Assembly: GCA_016709445.1 (NCBI GenBank) | Contig: JADJMV010000007.1 | Location: 1 to 64,000 of the forward strand | DNA length: 64,000 nucleotides | Direction: 5' to 3' | DNA from: Phycisphaerales bacterium | GTDB lineage: Bacteria > Planctomycetota > Phycisphaerae > Phycisphaerales > UBA1924 | In this document: positions 1-10,067 of the stretch, piece by piece | Layout of the letters: every line of letters starts with the position of its first letter | Position numbering within the stretch: the first letter of the stretch is position 1 | Translations under genes and position numbers: made by a program | Notes under the pieces: model-generated | What the model saw: the letters and a program-made list of their open reading frames with translations, nothing else | Database searches by the model: none | What the model was told of the DNA's origin: nothing

Positions 1-99
1 CGCCAATACCTGTTCCTCAATGCTCCAACTCCGTGGAACTCCGTGTCCTCCGTGGTGATCCGCAGCCGCCGCAATGCACGTGGAGCTTCGCGGTGGGCA
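1..99. other. Window edge, no gene seen
   Basis: This is the first 99 bases, downstream of the stop codon of the minus-strand glycosylase gene. I see no convincing reading frame, terminator hairpin or RNA gene in it. Confidence 0.4.
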
Positions 100-1104
100 T
101 CAGAACTGACTCGCGGTGAAGCTCTTGCCGACCTCGTCGCGGTCCCAGTTGTGGGAGTAGCCGCGTTTGGCCTCGTAGAAGTCCCAGAGCTCGAACCAGT
201 AGCTCTTGAACTTGAGGGGGCCGAAGGGCTCGTAGTGGGCGGCGAGCTTCTTCATGATGGCGGCGTCGGAGCCCTTCATGGCGAGGATGGCCTTGCCGTG
301 GCGGAGGCTCTCGGTGTCGAGGGCGAGGCGCGAGTAGCGTCCGAGGAGCTGCATGATGTTGCCGGCGGCGTAGGGGCCGATGCCGGGGAGGCTCTTCAAA
401 AACTTGAAGACGTCGTCGTCGGGGGTGGCGGGGTCGGTGAGCCAGGCTTCGTCCACGTGGGCGGGGCTGCGGCCGCGGGGGAGGAAGAGGCCGGCGAGTT
501 CGACGAGGCGCTGGTCGCGGTAGCCGACGCGGCAGCGTGCGCGGAGCGTGGCGGGGCGGGCGCGGGCCATGCGGCGAGCGGTGGGGAATGCGCCGGCCTT
601 GCCGAGGACCTCGCAGAGGCGGCGGTTCATGTTGACGGTCGAGGGCCAGGTGACGTTGCAGCTGGTGACGGTCTTGATAACGTCTTCGAAGAGCGTGGGG
701 GATCGGAAGAGGCGCGAGCGGCCGGAGGCCTTCCATCGGGGGTCGAGGGCGTGGAAGGCGGCGGAGTGCGAAGCGTCCTCGTCGAGGCGGAGCATGCGGC
801 CGATCTGGACGCGGGCCTCGGCCTGCTCGGGGCGGGAGAGGGCGCGGTCGAACGCGGCCGCGAGGGGAGCGCCGGGCTTGTGGGGGAAGAAGAGGTGTTG
901 GGCGCCGCGGAGGTGTGCCGGGCGGGGTGCGCTTGGCTGGGTGAGCATGACCTTGGCGGGGCCTTCGGCGAGGTGGAGGACGCGGGAGAGGGACTGGGTC
1001 TTGACGTGCCAGTGGTTGGGGGCGAGGAGGAAGTAGCCGTAGGAGCAGACGTCGCGGGAGAGGACGAAGTCGTCGGGGACACGGATGGTGAGGCATGTGG
1101 GCAC
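100..1104 (-). CDS. HhH-GPD family DNA glycosylase (3-methyladenine/OGG1-like)
   Basis: Predicted base-excision repair glycosylase that removes damaged bases from DNA. The 334-residue product has a helix-hairpin-helix motif LPGIGPYAAGNIM at about residues 239-251. It is followed by LALDTE, whose Asp (about 263) fits the catalytic aspartate of the HhH-GPD superfamily. The position that is Lys in OGG1-type bifunctional enzymes is Tyr here (GIGPYA), as expected of a monofunctional, AlkA-like enzyme. A GTG at 1104 is chosen as start because the recognisable N-terminal domain (VPTCLTIRVPDDFVLS) begins there. The frame stays open to 1320, but that stretch is arginine/proline-rich and overlaps the upstream gene. 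It lies 22 bases downstream of a zinc-ribbon/TPR gene on the same strand, so the two are probably cotranscribed. The family is clear; the substrate is not. Confidence 0.8.
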   Translation of the reverse strand: MPTCLTIRVPDDFVLSRDVCSYGYFLLAPNHWHVKTQSLSRVLHLAEGPAKVMLTQPSAPRPAHLRGAQHLFFPHKPGAPLAAAFDRALSRPEQAEARVQIGRMLRLDEDASHSAAFHALDPRWKASGRSRLFRSPTLFEDVIKTVTSCNVTWPSTVNMNRRLCEVLGKAGAFPTARRMARARPATLRARCRVGYRDQRLVELAGLFLPRGRSPAHVDEAWLTDPATPDDDVFKFLKSLPGIGPYAAGNIMQLLGRYSRLALDTESLRHGKAILAMKGSDAAIMKKLAAHYEPFGPLKFKSYWFELWDFYEAKRGYSHNWDRDEVGKSFTASQF

Positions 1105-1126
1105 GGGGCGGAGTGTAGGGGTGGGG

Positions 1127-2002
1127 TCAGGCGTTGGACTGCGCCGCCTGGTCGTCCGCGGCGGTCGGCTCGGTGACGCCCCAGAGTTCGTCGAGTTCGG
1201 CGGCGCGCTCGGGATGGCCGCTCCGCCGGTAGGTGTCTCGCAGCAGCGCCGCGCCCGGGGCGTAGTTAGCGCAATCGGCGAGCGCCTCCTCGAGGTGCAG
1301 GATCGCGCCTTCGGCGTCACCGGCCCTGAGCGAGGTGAGCGCGAGGTTGTACCGTACGCCGGGGGCGGGCGACGTCTGCTCGAGGATCTTGTGGTAGATC
1401 GCCTGGCCCCGGGCGAGTTTGCCGGCCCTGGCGGCGGCGTTGCCCGATTCGAGCAGCGGGAACAGTGGGCTCGAGCGAGAGCCGCCGAAGTACGCCCGCC
1501 AGAGCTGGGTCAGGGCGACGGGCACGCCGACCAGGAAAGGGGCGTTGAAGGCGAGCATGCGCCAGGCCACCCCCCGCATGCAACTGCTGCAGAACTCTTG
1601 CTGCCGAATCCGGTAGCCATAGACGACGAGGAGGAAGTAGAAGTAGAGCTCTGTAAACATGCGGGGCTGGCCGAAGTACCCGCATTTGGCGCACAGGCGG
1701 AACTTGCGGAGTTCGGGGTCGGCATAACCGTTGGCGCTGAGGGTGTCGCAGTAGGGGCAGTAGAGTTGGGGTGCATCAGGCTGGCGTGTGAGATCGACCG
1801 TGGCCCCGCAGTGGGGGCACATGGCCGATCGGAACTCGGGCTCGAGGCCCTTGGAGGCGAGGAGCAGCTTGTGGGCCTGGGCATGTCTCGCCGAGGCGAG
1901 GGCGTTGAGCGCGCTTGCGACGCGGCGGGCTCGCCCACGGTAGATCTCCATCGGGATTGCACCATCGGCCCACTCGATGAGCACCCTCGAGCCGCGGAAC
2001 AC
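1127..2002 (-). CDS. Zinc-ribbon, TPR-containing membrane protein (start uncertain)
   Basis: Protein of unknown role. From the GTG at 2002 it has 291 residues with four CxxC pairs (C62/C65, C82/C85, C104/C107, C138/C141), which look like zinc ribbons. A hydrophobic stretch at about 118-130 and another at about 152-170 may be membrane segments. A TPR-like helical repeat follows at about 190-270 (ALTSLRAGDAEGAILHLEEAL). Protein-like sequence continues upstream in the same frame to about 2150 (FKYRLLDSKGSPKGFW, then GSIDPESGLTL), but no ATG, GTG or TTG is found there. The true N-terminus may be longer, or a base may be wrong in the G-rich tract beyond. The downstream glycosylase is 22 bases away, suggesting an operon. 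Function is not assigned. Confidence 0.65.
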   Translation of the reverse strand: MFRGSRVLIEWADGAIPMEIYRGRARRVASALNALASARHAQAHKLLLASKGLEPEFRSAMCPHCGATVDLTRQPDAPQLYCPYCDTLSANGYADPELRKFRLCAKCGYFGQPRMFTELYFYFLLVVYGYRIRQQEFCSSCMRGVAWRMLAFNAPFLVGVPVALTQLWRAYFGGSRSSPLFPLLESGNAAARAGKLARGQAIYHKILEQTSPAPGVRYNLALTSLRAGDAEGAILHLEEALADCANYAPGAALLRDTYRRSGHPERAAELDELWGVTEPTAADDQAAQSNA

Positions 2003-2228
2003 CCTGGCCCTGGCGATGGCTTGGGGGGGGACGACGGAGTTCTTCAGGGTCAGGCCGCTCTCGGGGTCGATGCTCCCCCGGCGGGCCCAGAAGCCCTTGG
2101 GGCTGCCTTTCGAGTCGAGAAGCCGGTACTTAAAGTTGTTGCTTCCAAGTGGCGTCCTCCCGGCTCCGCAGCATACCGCACGGGACGGCGTTCGCAGGGT
2201 GGCGGGCGGGTGCGGCCGGTCGAGACTC

Positions 2229-2306
2229 GGGGGGGGGCGGGGCCCGCTGGGGGGGGAGGGGGGGGGGGCGGCGGGGCGGGGGGGAGGGGGGGGGGGGGGG
2301 CGGGGC
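2229..2306. repeat. Extreme G-tract (G-quadruplex-prone) upstream of glnS
   Basis: About 78 bases are almost pure guanine on the plus strand, with many runs of four or more G interrupted by single A or C. The tract ends about 34 bases before the glnS ATG. On the minus strand it is the C-rich leader of the zinc-ribbon/TPR gene. Such a tract could form stacked G-quadruplexes, and it is also a place where sequencing errors are likely. Confidence 0.8.
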
Positions 2307-2339
2307 GTCGACTAGGATCCGCCTCGGAGCTGAAACGCC

Positions 2340-4106
<1,767 letters not shown>

Positions 4107-4185
4107 CGTTGCTGGACCTGCTCGGTCGGCTGTCCATGGCGATCGACGCGGGTGGTGGCGTGGGGTTGAGCCGGGCACGACGAGG

Positions 4186-4204
4186 GGGACCCCTCCGGGG
4201 TTCC
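4186..4204. repeat. Hairpin of the GGACCCC/GGGGTTCC type
   Basis: GGGACCCC, a 3-base loop, then GGGGTTCC makes an 8-bp stem with one G-T wobble. It lies 80 bases after the glnS stop. No T-run follows on either strand, so it is not a standard terminator. A second similar hairpin follows at 4263-4280, and a third lies inside purL at 33733-33750. Confidence 0.6.
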
Positions 4205-4262
4205 GTGTGTTGGTGCGGGTGGTCCGGGCGTGTCGCCGCGATCCACACCCGGCTACTGAAGA

Positions 4263-4280
4263 GAACCCCCTTTGGGGTTC
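4263..4280. repeat. Second hairpin of the same type (GAACCCC/GGGGTTC)
   Basis: GAACCCC, a 4-base loop CTTT, then GGGGTTC makes a perfect 7-bp stem between glnS and the fpg-like gene, about 43 bases before the latter's ATG. It resembles the hairpin at 4186-4204 in sequence and size. The rest of the 216-base gap (4107-4322) shows nothing else recognisable. Confidence 0.6.
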
Positions 4281-4322
4281 CTTGCGCGTCCCTGGGATCT
4301 GACCTACGGGTACCATGCTCGA

Positions 4323-5246
4323 ATGCCGGAGCTCCCCGATGTCACCATCTATGTCGAGGCGCTTCGGCAGCGCGTCATCGGGGGGGTCGTCGGCCGCGTC
4401 CGGGTGGTGAGCCCATTCGTGCTGCGCACATTCGAGCCGCCGGTGGAAGCGATCGAGGGGCGGCGGGTGGTGGGGGTGTCGCGGATTGGCAAGCGGATCG
4501 TGGTCGAGGCCGACGGCGAATTGTTCGTCGTCGTGCACCTGATGATCGCGGGGCGGCTCAGGTGGGCCGACGGTGCGGGGGCGGAGCCTCCCGGCGGCAA
4601 GATCGTGCTGGCGAGCCTCCATCTCGAGTCCGGCGTGCTCTCGATCACCGAGGCGAGCAAACAGAAGCGGGCGTCGCTGCATGTGGTCGCCGGCCGCGAC
4701 GCGCTGGGACAATTCTCGCGTGGTGGCATCGATGTGCTCGGCGCGAGCGACGAGCAATTCGCGGCCGCACTGACGCGCGAGCGGCGCACGCTCAAGCGGG
4801 CCCTCACCGACCCGACTGTCTTCGATGGCATCGGCAATGCCTATTCCGACGAGATCCTCCATGCAGCGCGGCTCTCGCCCTTCCGGCGTACCGATTCGCT
4901 CGATGCCGGAGAGATCGCCGGGCTCCGGGTCGTCTCGAGGGACACGCTGCTTTCCTGGACCTCGAAGCTCCGCGCAGAGTTCGGGGACGGACGCGGCGGG
5001 CTGCGTTTCCCTGACGCCGGCGAGATCACCGCGTTCCGGCCCGACTTTGCGGTGCATGGCCGATTCGGGCACGCTTGCCCGGCGTGCGGGCGGACGGTGC
5101 ACCGCGTGGTGTTTGCCGATCGCGAGTTCAACTACTGCCCGGGGTGCCAGACCGGCGGAAAGATCCTCGCGGACCGGTCACTCTCGCGGCTGCTTGGTGA
5201 CGATTGGGCCCGCGTTGCCGACGAATTCGCCGGATCCGAGCGATGA
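4323..5246 (+). CDS. Formamidopyrimidine-DNA glycosylase / Nei family
   Basis: Base-excision repair glycosylase/AP lyase for oxidised bases. The product of 307 residues starts MPELPDV, so the catalytic N-terminal Pro (residue 2 of the ORF) and Glu3 of the Fpg/Nei fold are present. A candidate beta-strand lysine is K57 (RIGKRI). The C-terminal zinc finger is intact, with C252/C255 and C272/C275 (CPAC and CPGC), ending in QTGGKILADRSLSRLL. The start at 4323 is fixed because maturation needs Pro directly after Met; in-frame codons upstream are non-conserved. Its 3' end overlaps the tail of a small minus-strand gene by 69 bases. Whether it prefers 8-oxoguanine (Fpg) or oxidised pyrimidines (Nei) cannot be told from motifs alone. 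Confidence 0.9.
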   Translation: MPELPDVTIYVEALRQRVIGGVVGRVRVVSPFVLRTFEPPVEAIEGRRVVGVSRIGKRIVVEADGELFVVVHLMIAGRLRWADGAGAEPPGGKIVLASLHLESGVLSITEASKQKRASLHVVAGRDALGQFSRGGIDVLGASDEQFAAALTRERRTLKRALTDPTVFDGIGNAYSDEILHAARLSPFRRTDSLDAGEIAGLRVVSRDTLLSWTSKLRAEFGDGRGGLRFPDAGEITAFRPDFAVHGRFGHACPACGRTVHRVVFADREFNYCPGCQTGGKILADRSLSRLLGDDWARVADEFAGSER

Positions 5247-5531
5247 CGAGGGATCGGCGTCGGGGTGCGGCGCGCCGCCGTACTCGAGCGCACGCTCGTC
5301 GAGCACGGTGGGGACCTCGCGGATCGTTTCGGGGTCGTCGGGCAGGGATCCGAGCCGCTTGACGCGGTCGAGCGCGCCCAGGAACGGCATGTGGGTCTGC
5401 TCGGCGGTCTCGGCGTTGCGCGTGAGGGCGCCTCTGGTGAGGTGGATGGTATTGCGCCGACGCACCTCGCCCTTCGGCGTTGCGAACTTGACGAGTTCCG
5501 TCGGGGTGCTCCGTGTCGGTGGTGGGCTCAT
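5178..5531 (-). CDS. Small hypothetical protein
   Basis: A 117-residue frame not assigned to any family. The central part (TPTELVKFATPKGEVRRRN to DRVKRLGSLPDDPETIREV) has mixed polar/hydrophobic composition like a real soluble protein, whereas both termini are proline- or glycine-rich. The ATG at 5531 is the start that best precedes this part; no clear ribosome-binding site is visible. It lies tail-to-tail with the fpg-like gene, overlapping its last 69 bases, and head-to-head with the PfkB kinase 121 bases away. No signal peptide or membrane segment is seen. It could be an orphan lineage-specific gene; a chance frame is less likely given its composition. Confidence 0.5.
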   Translation of the reverse strand: MSPPPTRSTPTELVKFATPKGEVRRRNTIHLTRGALTRNAETAEQTHMPFLGALDRVKRLGSLPDDPETIREVPTVLDERALEYGGAPHPDADPSSSLGSGEFVGNAGPIVTKQPRE

Positions 5532-5652
5532 CGGCCGGTGCGGGGGCGTCGGCGAATCCGGGGGCCCGGCCCCGATGCTCGGACCGCGCGGCCGCCCCCG
5601 GCCAAACCACCGGGCGGGGGGAGCGGCCGCGCCGGTTGGCGTACACTCGGGC

Positions 5653-6591
5653 ATGAATCTGACAGTCACCGGAACGGTCGGGATCGACACGGTCTTCACA
5701 CCCGATGGGGAGCATCGGGAGGGGATCCTGGGCGGTTCGAGCATCTATTTCGCCGCGGCCGCGAGCTTTTTCTCGCCGGTCGGGATCGTGGCCGCGGTGG
5801 GTGACGACTTCCCCGACGAATTCCGGGGTCAGATCGCCCACTTCGGCGCCATCGACACCGCGGGTCTGGAGACCCGGGCGGGCTCGAAGACATTCCGATG
5901 GGGGGGGAAGTATCTCGCCGACATGGACCATCGCGAGACGCTGTTCACCGAGCTGAACGTGGTGATCGAGGAGCCGCCGAGTGTCCCGGCGGCGTATGCG
6001 AACTGCCCTGTGGTGTTCCTCGCGAACATGCATCCCGGCGTGCAGCACCGGCTCGCGGGGCAGTTCACGAAGCGGCGGCTGATGGTCGCTGACACCATGG
6101 ATCTCTGGATCAACACGGCCCGGGCGGAACTCGAGGTGATGCTCGGCGAGGTCGATGGTCTGGTGCTGAACTACGACGAGGCGGAGCAATTCACCGGGCA
6201 TCGGAACACCGTGACCGCCGGGAAGCACCTGCTCGAGTTCGGGCTCCGGTTCGTCGTGATCAAGAAGGGGGAGCACGGCGCGATCCTGGTGCACCGCGAC
6301 GGGCTCGCGGCCCTGCCGGCCTTTCCCTCCGAGCGGGTCGTGGACCCGACCGGGGCGGGGGACAGCTTCGCGGGCGGCATGATGGGCTCGATCGCTGCGG
6401 CGCTAGCCCGCGGCGGCAAGGGGGCGGAGGACCCCGGCTCGTTTGAGAGCCTGCGGCGCGCGATGGCACACGGCACCGTGGTCGCGAGCTTCACGATCGA
6501 GCAGTTCAGTCTGGGACGGCTCCGCCAGCTCACCAAGCAGGAGTTGGAAGTCCGGAGCCATCAGTACATGCACATGCTGCGTTTGGAGTAG
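5653..6591 (+). CDS. PfkB-family sugar/nucleoside kinase
   Basis: Ribokinase-like ATP-dependent kinase acting on a sugar or nucleoside. The 312-residue protein begins with MNLTVTGTVGIDTV and GGSSIYFAAAA, the substrate-binding first PfkB signature region. The second PfkB signature is DPTGAGDSFAGG at residues 231-242, whose D237 is the expected catalytic base. The ATG at 5653 gives a normal family length; the longer open frame upstream overlaps fpg and reads as non-coding. A glutamine amidotransferase gene starts 5 bases after the stop, so the two are almost certainly cotranscribed. The substrate is not determined. Planctomycete genomes commonly contain related kinases annotated as sugar kinases, but I cannot refine this. 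Confidence 0.88.
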   Translation: MNLTVTGTVGIDTVFTPDGEHREGILGGSSIYFAAAASFFSPVGIVAAVGDDFPDEFRGQIAHFGAIDTAGLETRAGSKTFRWGGKYLADMDHRETLFTELNVVIEEPPSVPAAYANCPVVFLANMHPGVQHRLAGQFTKRRLMVADTMDLWINTARAELEVMLGEVDGLVLNYDEAEQFTGHRNTVTAGKHLLEFGLRFVVIKKGEHGAILVHRDGLAALPAFPSERVVDPTGAGDSFAGGMMGSIAAALARGGKGAEDPGSFESLRRAMAHGTVVASFTIEQFSLGRLRQLTKQELEVRSHQYMHMLRLE

Positions 6592-6596
6592 TCGCC

Positions 6597-7307
6597 ATGT
6601 CGCGCATTCTGGTGGTGCAGCACAGCGACCTGTGCTCGCCCGGCCGTCTCGGACGCGTGCTCGGATCACGGGGGCACATCCTGGAGATCGTCCGTCCCGA
6701 TCGGGGTGGGGCCGCGGCGCTCCCGGCCGATCTGCGCGAGATCTCCGGTGTGATCAGCCTGGGCGGGCCGCAGAACGTCACCGACGGCCTCGCGTGGATG
6801 CCCGCGGAGCGGTCGCTGCTGGCTGAGGCTCACAAGGCGGGCCTGCCGGTCGTCGGGATCTGCCTCGGGCACCAGATGATCGCGGCGGCACTGGGGGGCG
6901 AGGTGCGAGCGATGGGGAGGCCGGAGGTCGGGTTCCACCCGGTGGACCTCGCCGGGCCGGGGCGCGATGACCCGGTATTCGGGGGCGTGCCCTGGTCGAG
7001 CATGCAGTTCTGCTCGCACGGCCAGGAGGTCGCGAAGGCTCCACCAGGTGCGGCGGTTCTGGCCAGCTCTCAGGCCTGCAGCGTGCAGGCATATCGCGTC
7101 GGTCAGCGGACCTACGGCTTCCAGTACCACTTCGAATGGACCCGGGAGATGATCCAGGCGACGAGCGAGCACGAGGGTTCGTTGCTCTCGTGCTGCGGGC
7201 TGAGAGTCACCGACATTGACGAGCAGTGCGCGACGCACTACGCGAGGTTCGCGGAGGTCAGCGAACGGCTGTGCTCGAGCCTCGCGATGCTCGTGTTTGC
7301 GGGGTGA
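6597..7307 (+). CDS. Class I glutamine amidotransferase-like protein
   Basis: Cytoplasmic GATase1-fold protein that may hydrolyse glutamine or a gamma-glutamyl compound. In the 236-residue product the nucleophile elbow is GICLGHQ with Cys89. The partner His/Glu pair is in YGFQYHFEW (H178, E180), so the catalytic triad looks complete. The oxyanion strand SLGGPQNV is at about 54-61. It is a stand-alone domain of the GMP-synthase-like/PuuD type, with no synthetase domain attached. It follows the PfkB kinase by 5 bases, indicating cotranscription. Its end faces the 3' end of ftsH 33 bases away. The physiological substrate is unknown. Confidence 0.85.
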   Translation: MSRILVVQHSDLCSPGRLGRVLGSRGHILEIVRPDRGGAAALPADLREISGVISLGGPQNVTDGLAWMPAERSLLAEAHKAGLPVVGICLGHQMIAAALGGEVRAMGRPEVGFHPVDLAGPGRDDPVFGGVPWSSMQFCSHGQEVAKAPPGAAVLASSQACSVQAYRVGQRTYGFQYHFEWTREMIQATSEHEGSLLSCCGLRVTDIDEQCATHYARFAEVSERLCSSLAMLVFAG

Positions 7308-7339
7308 GGCGCTGGCGACGGACTCGCTCGCGACCGGGG

Positions 7340-9421
7340 CTAGGCGGGCGTGGGCAGCAAGCCCGGCGAGGGCTCAGGCCCTTCGTCGTCGCCACGCTTG
7401 GGTGTGGTGGGCGTCGAGGGCGGGGTCCGCCTCTGGGCTGCGAGGAGTTCGGCGAGCGAGGAGCGGCCGATGGACTCGCCCCGCATGACCTTGTGGACCT
7501 CATCGCCGGAGAGCGTCTCGTACTTGAGCAGGGCCTCGGCGACAGCCTCGACCTTGGCCCAGTTCTCTTCGAGCATCTGCCCGGCGTCGCGGTAGGCCTC
7601 GTCGACAAGGCGGCGGACCTCCTCGTCGATGATCCGCGCGGTCTCCTCGGAATAGGCCTTTTCGGGGATGAACCGGTTGCGGGTGTCTTCGCCCGTGTAG
7701 CGGACAAAGCCGAGCCGGTCGCTCATGCCCCATTCCTCGATCATGACGCGGGCCATGGACGTGACCTGCGAGATATCCTGGGCGGCCCCGGATGAGATAT
7801 CGCCGACGGCGCGCTGCTCGGCGATCCGACCGCCGCAGGCGATGCGCATGAATGCCTTGAGCCAGCGCTGGCCGAAGCCCATGCGGTCCTTCTCGGGCAG
7901 GCTGAACGTGGCGCCGAGCGACTGGCCACGCGGGATGATGGTGACCTTGTGGAGCGGGTCGGCGTCCTTGATGAGGGCCTGGACGACGGCGTGGCCGGCC
8001 TCGTGGTAGGCGGTCGCCCGGTTCTCCTCGGCCTCGCGGACGCGGCTCTTGCGGGCCCGTCCGTACTTGACCTTGTCCCGGGCCTCTTCGAGGTCTTCCT
8101 GCTCGATGAAATCCTTGTTGTGCATGGTGGCGCTGATGGCGCCCTCGTTGATGATCGCGGCCAGGTCGGCGCCGCTGAACATCGGGGTCATGCGGGCGAC
8201 GCGCTCGAGGTCGACGTCGGGGCCGAGCTTGACCTTGTTGGCGTGGACCTTGAGGATCTCGAGGCGTCCCTTGACATCGGGCAGGGGGACGACGATCTGG
8301 CGGTCGAAGCGTCCGGGGCGGATGAGGGCGGGGTCGAGTACATCGGCGCGGTTGGTGGCCGCGATAACGATGACACCATCGGCGGGTGTGAAGCCGTCCA
8401 TCTCGACGAGGATGGCGTTGAGGGTCTGCTCGCGCTCGTCGTGGCCGCCGGAGGAGAATCCGGAGCCGCGCCGGCGTCCGACGGCGTCGATCTCATCCAG
8501 GAAGATGATGCAGGGGGCGTTCTCCTTGGCGTTCTTGAAGAGGTCGCGGACGCGGGACGCGCCCACGCCGACGAACATCTCGACGAAGTCCGAGCCGGAG
8601 ATCGAGAAGAAGGGCACATCGGCCTCTCCGGCGATGGCCTTGGCCAGCAGGGTCTTGCCGCAGCCGGGTTCGCCGATGAGGAGCACGCCGCGGGGGATGC
8701 GCCCGCCGAGCTTGGTGAACTTCTTGGGATTCTTGAGGAACTCGATGATCTCACCGACCTCGTCCTTGGCCTCATCGATGCCAGCGACGTCGGCGAAGTT
8801 GACACCGGTCATCTCCTTGTTGAGGAGGCGGTGGCGGCTTTTGCCAAAGTTCCCAAGCATGCCACCGGGACCGGCGCCGGCGTTGCGCAGCCCGCGGGAC
8901 ACAAAGAACCACAGCACGGCGAGCAGGAGGAGGAAGGGGCCGAAGGTGAGCAGGAAGGGCGTGAGGGTTGAGGGCTCCTTGCTCTTGGCCTCGCCCTTCG
9001 TCAGCTCCATCACCCGCTCGGCGACCCACTTCTCCGTGGCACGGTTGAACGGGACGATGACGGTCGTGGACTTGCCGGTCACCTGATCGGGTTTGCGTTC
9101 AGCGACCACCGACGAATCGCGGATGACGACCGAGCCGGGCTCGATCTGCTCGTTCCGGTAGAGCGTCTCGAACTCGTTCGGGTCGATCCGGTTCCCGCTG
9201 TTGGCCCCGTTGAAGAGCATCAGCACCATGAAGAAGACCACCGTGAAGGCCACCAGCCACCAGATGTTCCGGTTGGCGGGAGGCGCGGTCCCCACCTGAC
9301 GCCCGGCCTGGTCGGGGCCGCCCTGCGGGGGAGTTTTCCCCGGCCCTGGCTCCGAGGCTCGGTGCTCGTTCCGGGGGGCTCTCAGGCGGCGGGACGGGTT
9401 TTTGCGGCTGGGCTTGGGCAT
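7340..9421 (-). CDS. ftsH: ATP-dependent zinc metalloprotease FtsH
   Basis: Membrane-anchored AAA+ protease that degrades membrane and regulatory proteins. The 693-residue protein has a basic N-terminal tail and TM segments at about 53-71 and 157-175, with a periplasmic domain between them. Walker A is GEPGCGKT (250-257) and Walker B IIFLDEID (305-312). The second region of homology ends in RPGRFDRQ (about 368-374), and the zinc site HEAGH is at 473-477. Walker A is unusual: most FtsH proteins read GPPGTGKT, so Pro to Glu and Thr to Cys substitutions are seen, but the P-loop Lys and Thr are kept. It is the third gene after the BamD-like and LptE genes on the minus strand, with a 121-base gap before it that may hold its own promoter. 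Confidence 0.96.
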   Translation of the reverse strand: MPKPSRKNPSRRLRAPRNEHRASEPGPGKTPPQGGPDQAGRQVGTAPPANRNIWWLVAFTVVFFMVLMLFNGANSGNRIDPNEFETLYRNEQIEPGSVVIRDSSVVAERKPDQVTGKSTTVIVPFNRATEKWVAERVMELTKGEAKSKEPSTLTPFLLTFGPFLLLLAVLWFFVSRGLRNAGAGPGGMLGNFGKSRHRLLNKEMTGVNFADVAGIDEAKDEVGEIIEFLKNPKKFTKLGGRIPRGVLLIGEPGCGKTLLAKAIAGEADVPFFSISGSDFVEMFVGVGASRVRDLFKNAKENAPCIIFLDEIDAVGRRRGSGFSSGGHDEREQTLNAILVEMDGFTPADGVIVIAATNRADVLDPALIRPGRFDRQIVVPLPDVKGRLEILKVHANKVKLGPDVDLERVARMTPMFSGADLAAIINEGAISATMHNKDFIEQEDLEEARDKVKYGRARKSRVREAEENRATAYHEAGHAVVQALIKDADPLHKVTIIPRGQSLGATFSLPEKDRMGFGQRWLKAFMRIACGGRIAEQRAVGDISSGAAQDISQVTSMARVMIEEWGMSDRLGFVRYTGEDTRNRFIPEKAYSEETARIIDEEVRRLVDEAYRDAGQMLEENWAKVEAVAEALLKYETLSGDEVHKVMRGESIGRSSLAELLAAQRRTPPSTPTTPKRGDDEGPEPSPGLLPTPA

Positions 9422-9542
9422 CTGTGGTGCTATTTCGGCTCTCGGGGGGCTCGGATTCCGTCAGGGACGCGCCTGCCGACAAAGACTAGGCTCGCGACGG
9501 GGTTGGTGCCTAAGAGTTCAACGTCTCGGGGCCGGGGTTTGT

Positions 9543-10067
9543 TCACCAATCCGAGCGGAGTTCGGCGACGATATCCCGCGCCAGTTCGCCGATGGCCGCG
9601 GATTCGCCCACCTCGATGGTCTCGCCGACGCCCCGGTGGGGGATGAAGGTGGAGATCGCGGAAAAGCCCCGACGTGTCACGGTGGTCTTCCCGTTGCGGT
9701 TGTCGATCCAATCAAAGCTGACGGTGAGTTTGACCGCCTGCTCCTGGGCGAGCCCCGTCGTCCGTTGATGGGAGAGTCTGATGAGATCAACCGTGTCGAT
9801 CGTGCCACGGAGCGTCGTGGCGGCGGTGTCGGAGGCGACGACCCGCCAGGGAGTCGAACGCTGGATCTCACGGATGATCGCCTCGGTGAGCTGGACCTCG
9901 AGCCCGGAGTAATACGTCTCGTTGCCGAAGATCGGGACGGCGATCGTCCGCACCTGCGCGTCGTAGGTCGAGCTGAACGAATAGCCCCGCGTCGGATCCG
10001 CGGAGCAGCCCGCCAGGCCCAGCGAGAGGGCGCCGGCGGCCAGGAGCATGCCGGAGCGACGGTTCAC
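9543..10067 (-). CDS. lptE: LptE-family outer-membrane assembly lipoprotein
   Basis: Predicted LPS-assembly lipoprotein that plugs the LptD barrel at the outer membrane. The 174-residue product has a lipoprotein signal with the lipobox LAGC (Cys21). The mature part contains IAVPIFGNETYYSGLEVQLTEAI and later LRGTIDTVDLIRL, the pattern of the LptE/RlpB fold in planctomycetes and other deep diderms. The start ATG at 10067 overlaps the stop of the upstream BamD-like gene by four bases (ATGA), so translation is coupled. The pairing of two outer-membrane biogenesis lipoproteins supports the call; sequence similarity to the E. coli protein would be low. Confidence 0.75.
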   Translation of the reverse strand: MNRRSGMLLAAGALSLGLAGCSADPTRGYSFSSTYDAQVRTIAVPIFGNETYYSGLEVQLTEAIIREIQRSTPWRVVASDTAATTLRGTIDTVDLIRLSHQRTTGLAQEQAVKLTVSFDWIDNRNGKTTVTRRGFSAISTFIPHRGVGETIEVGESAAIGELARDIVAELRSDW

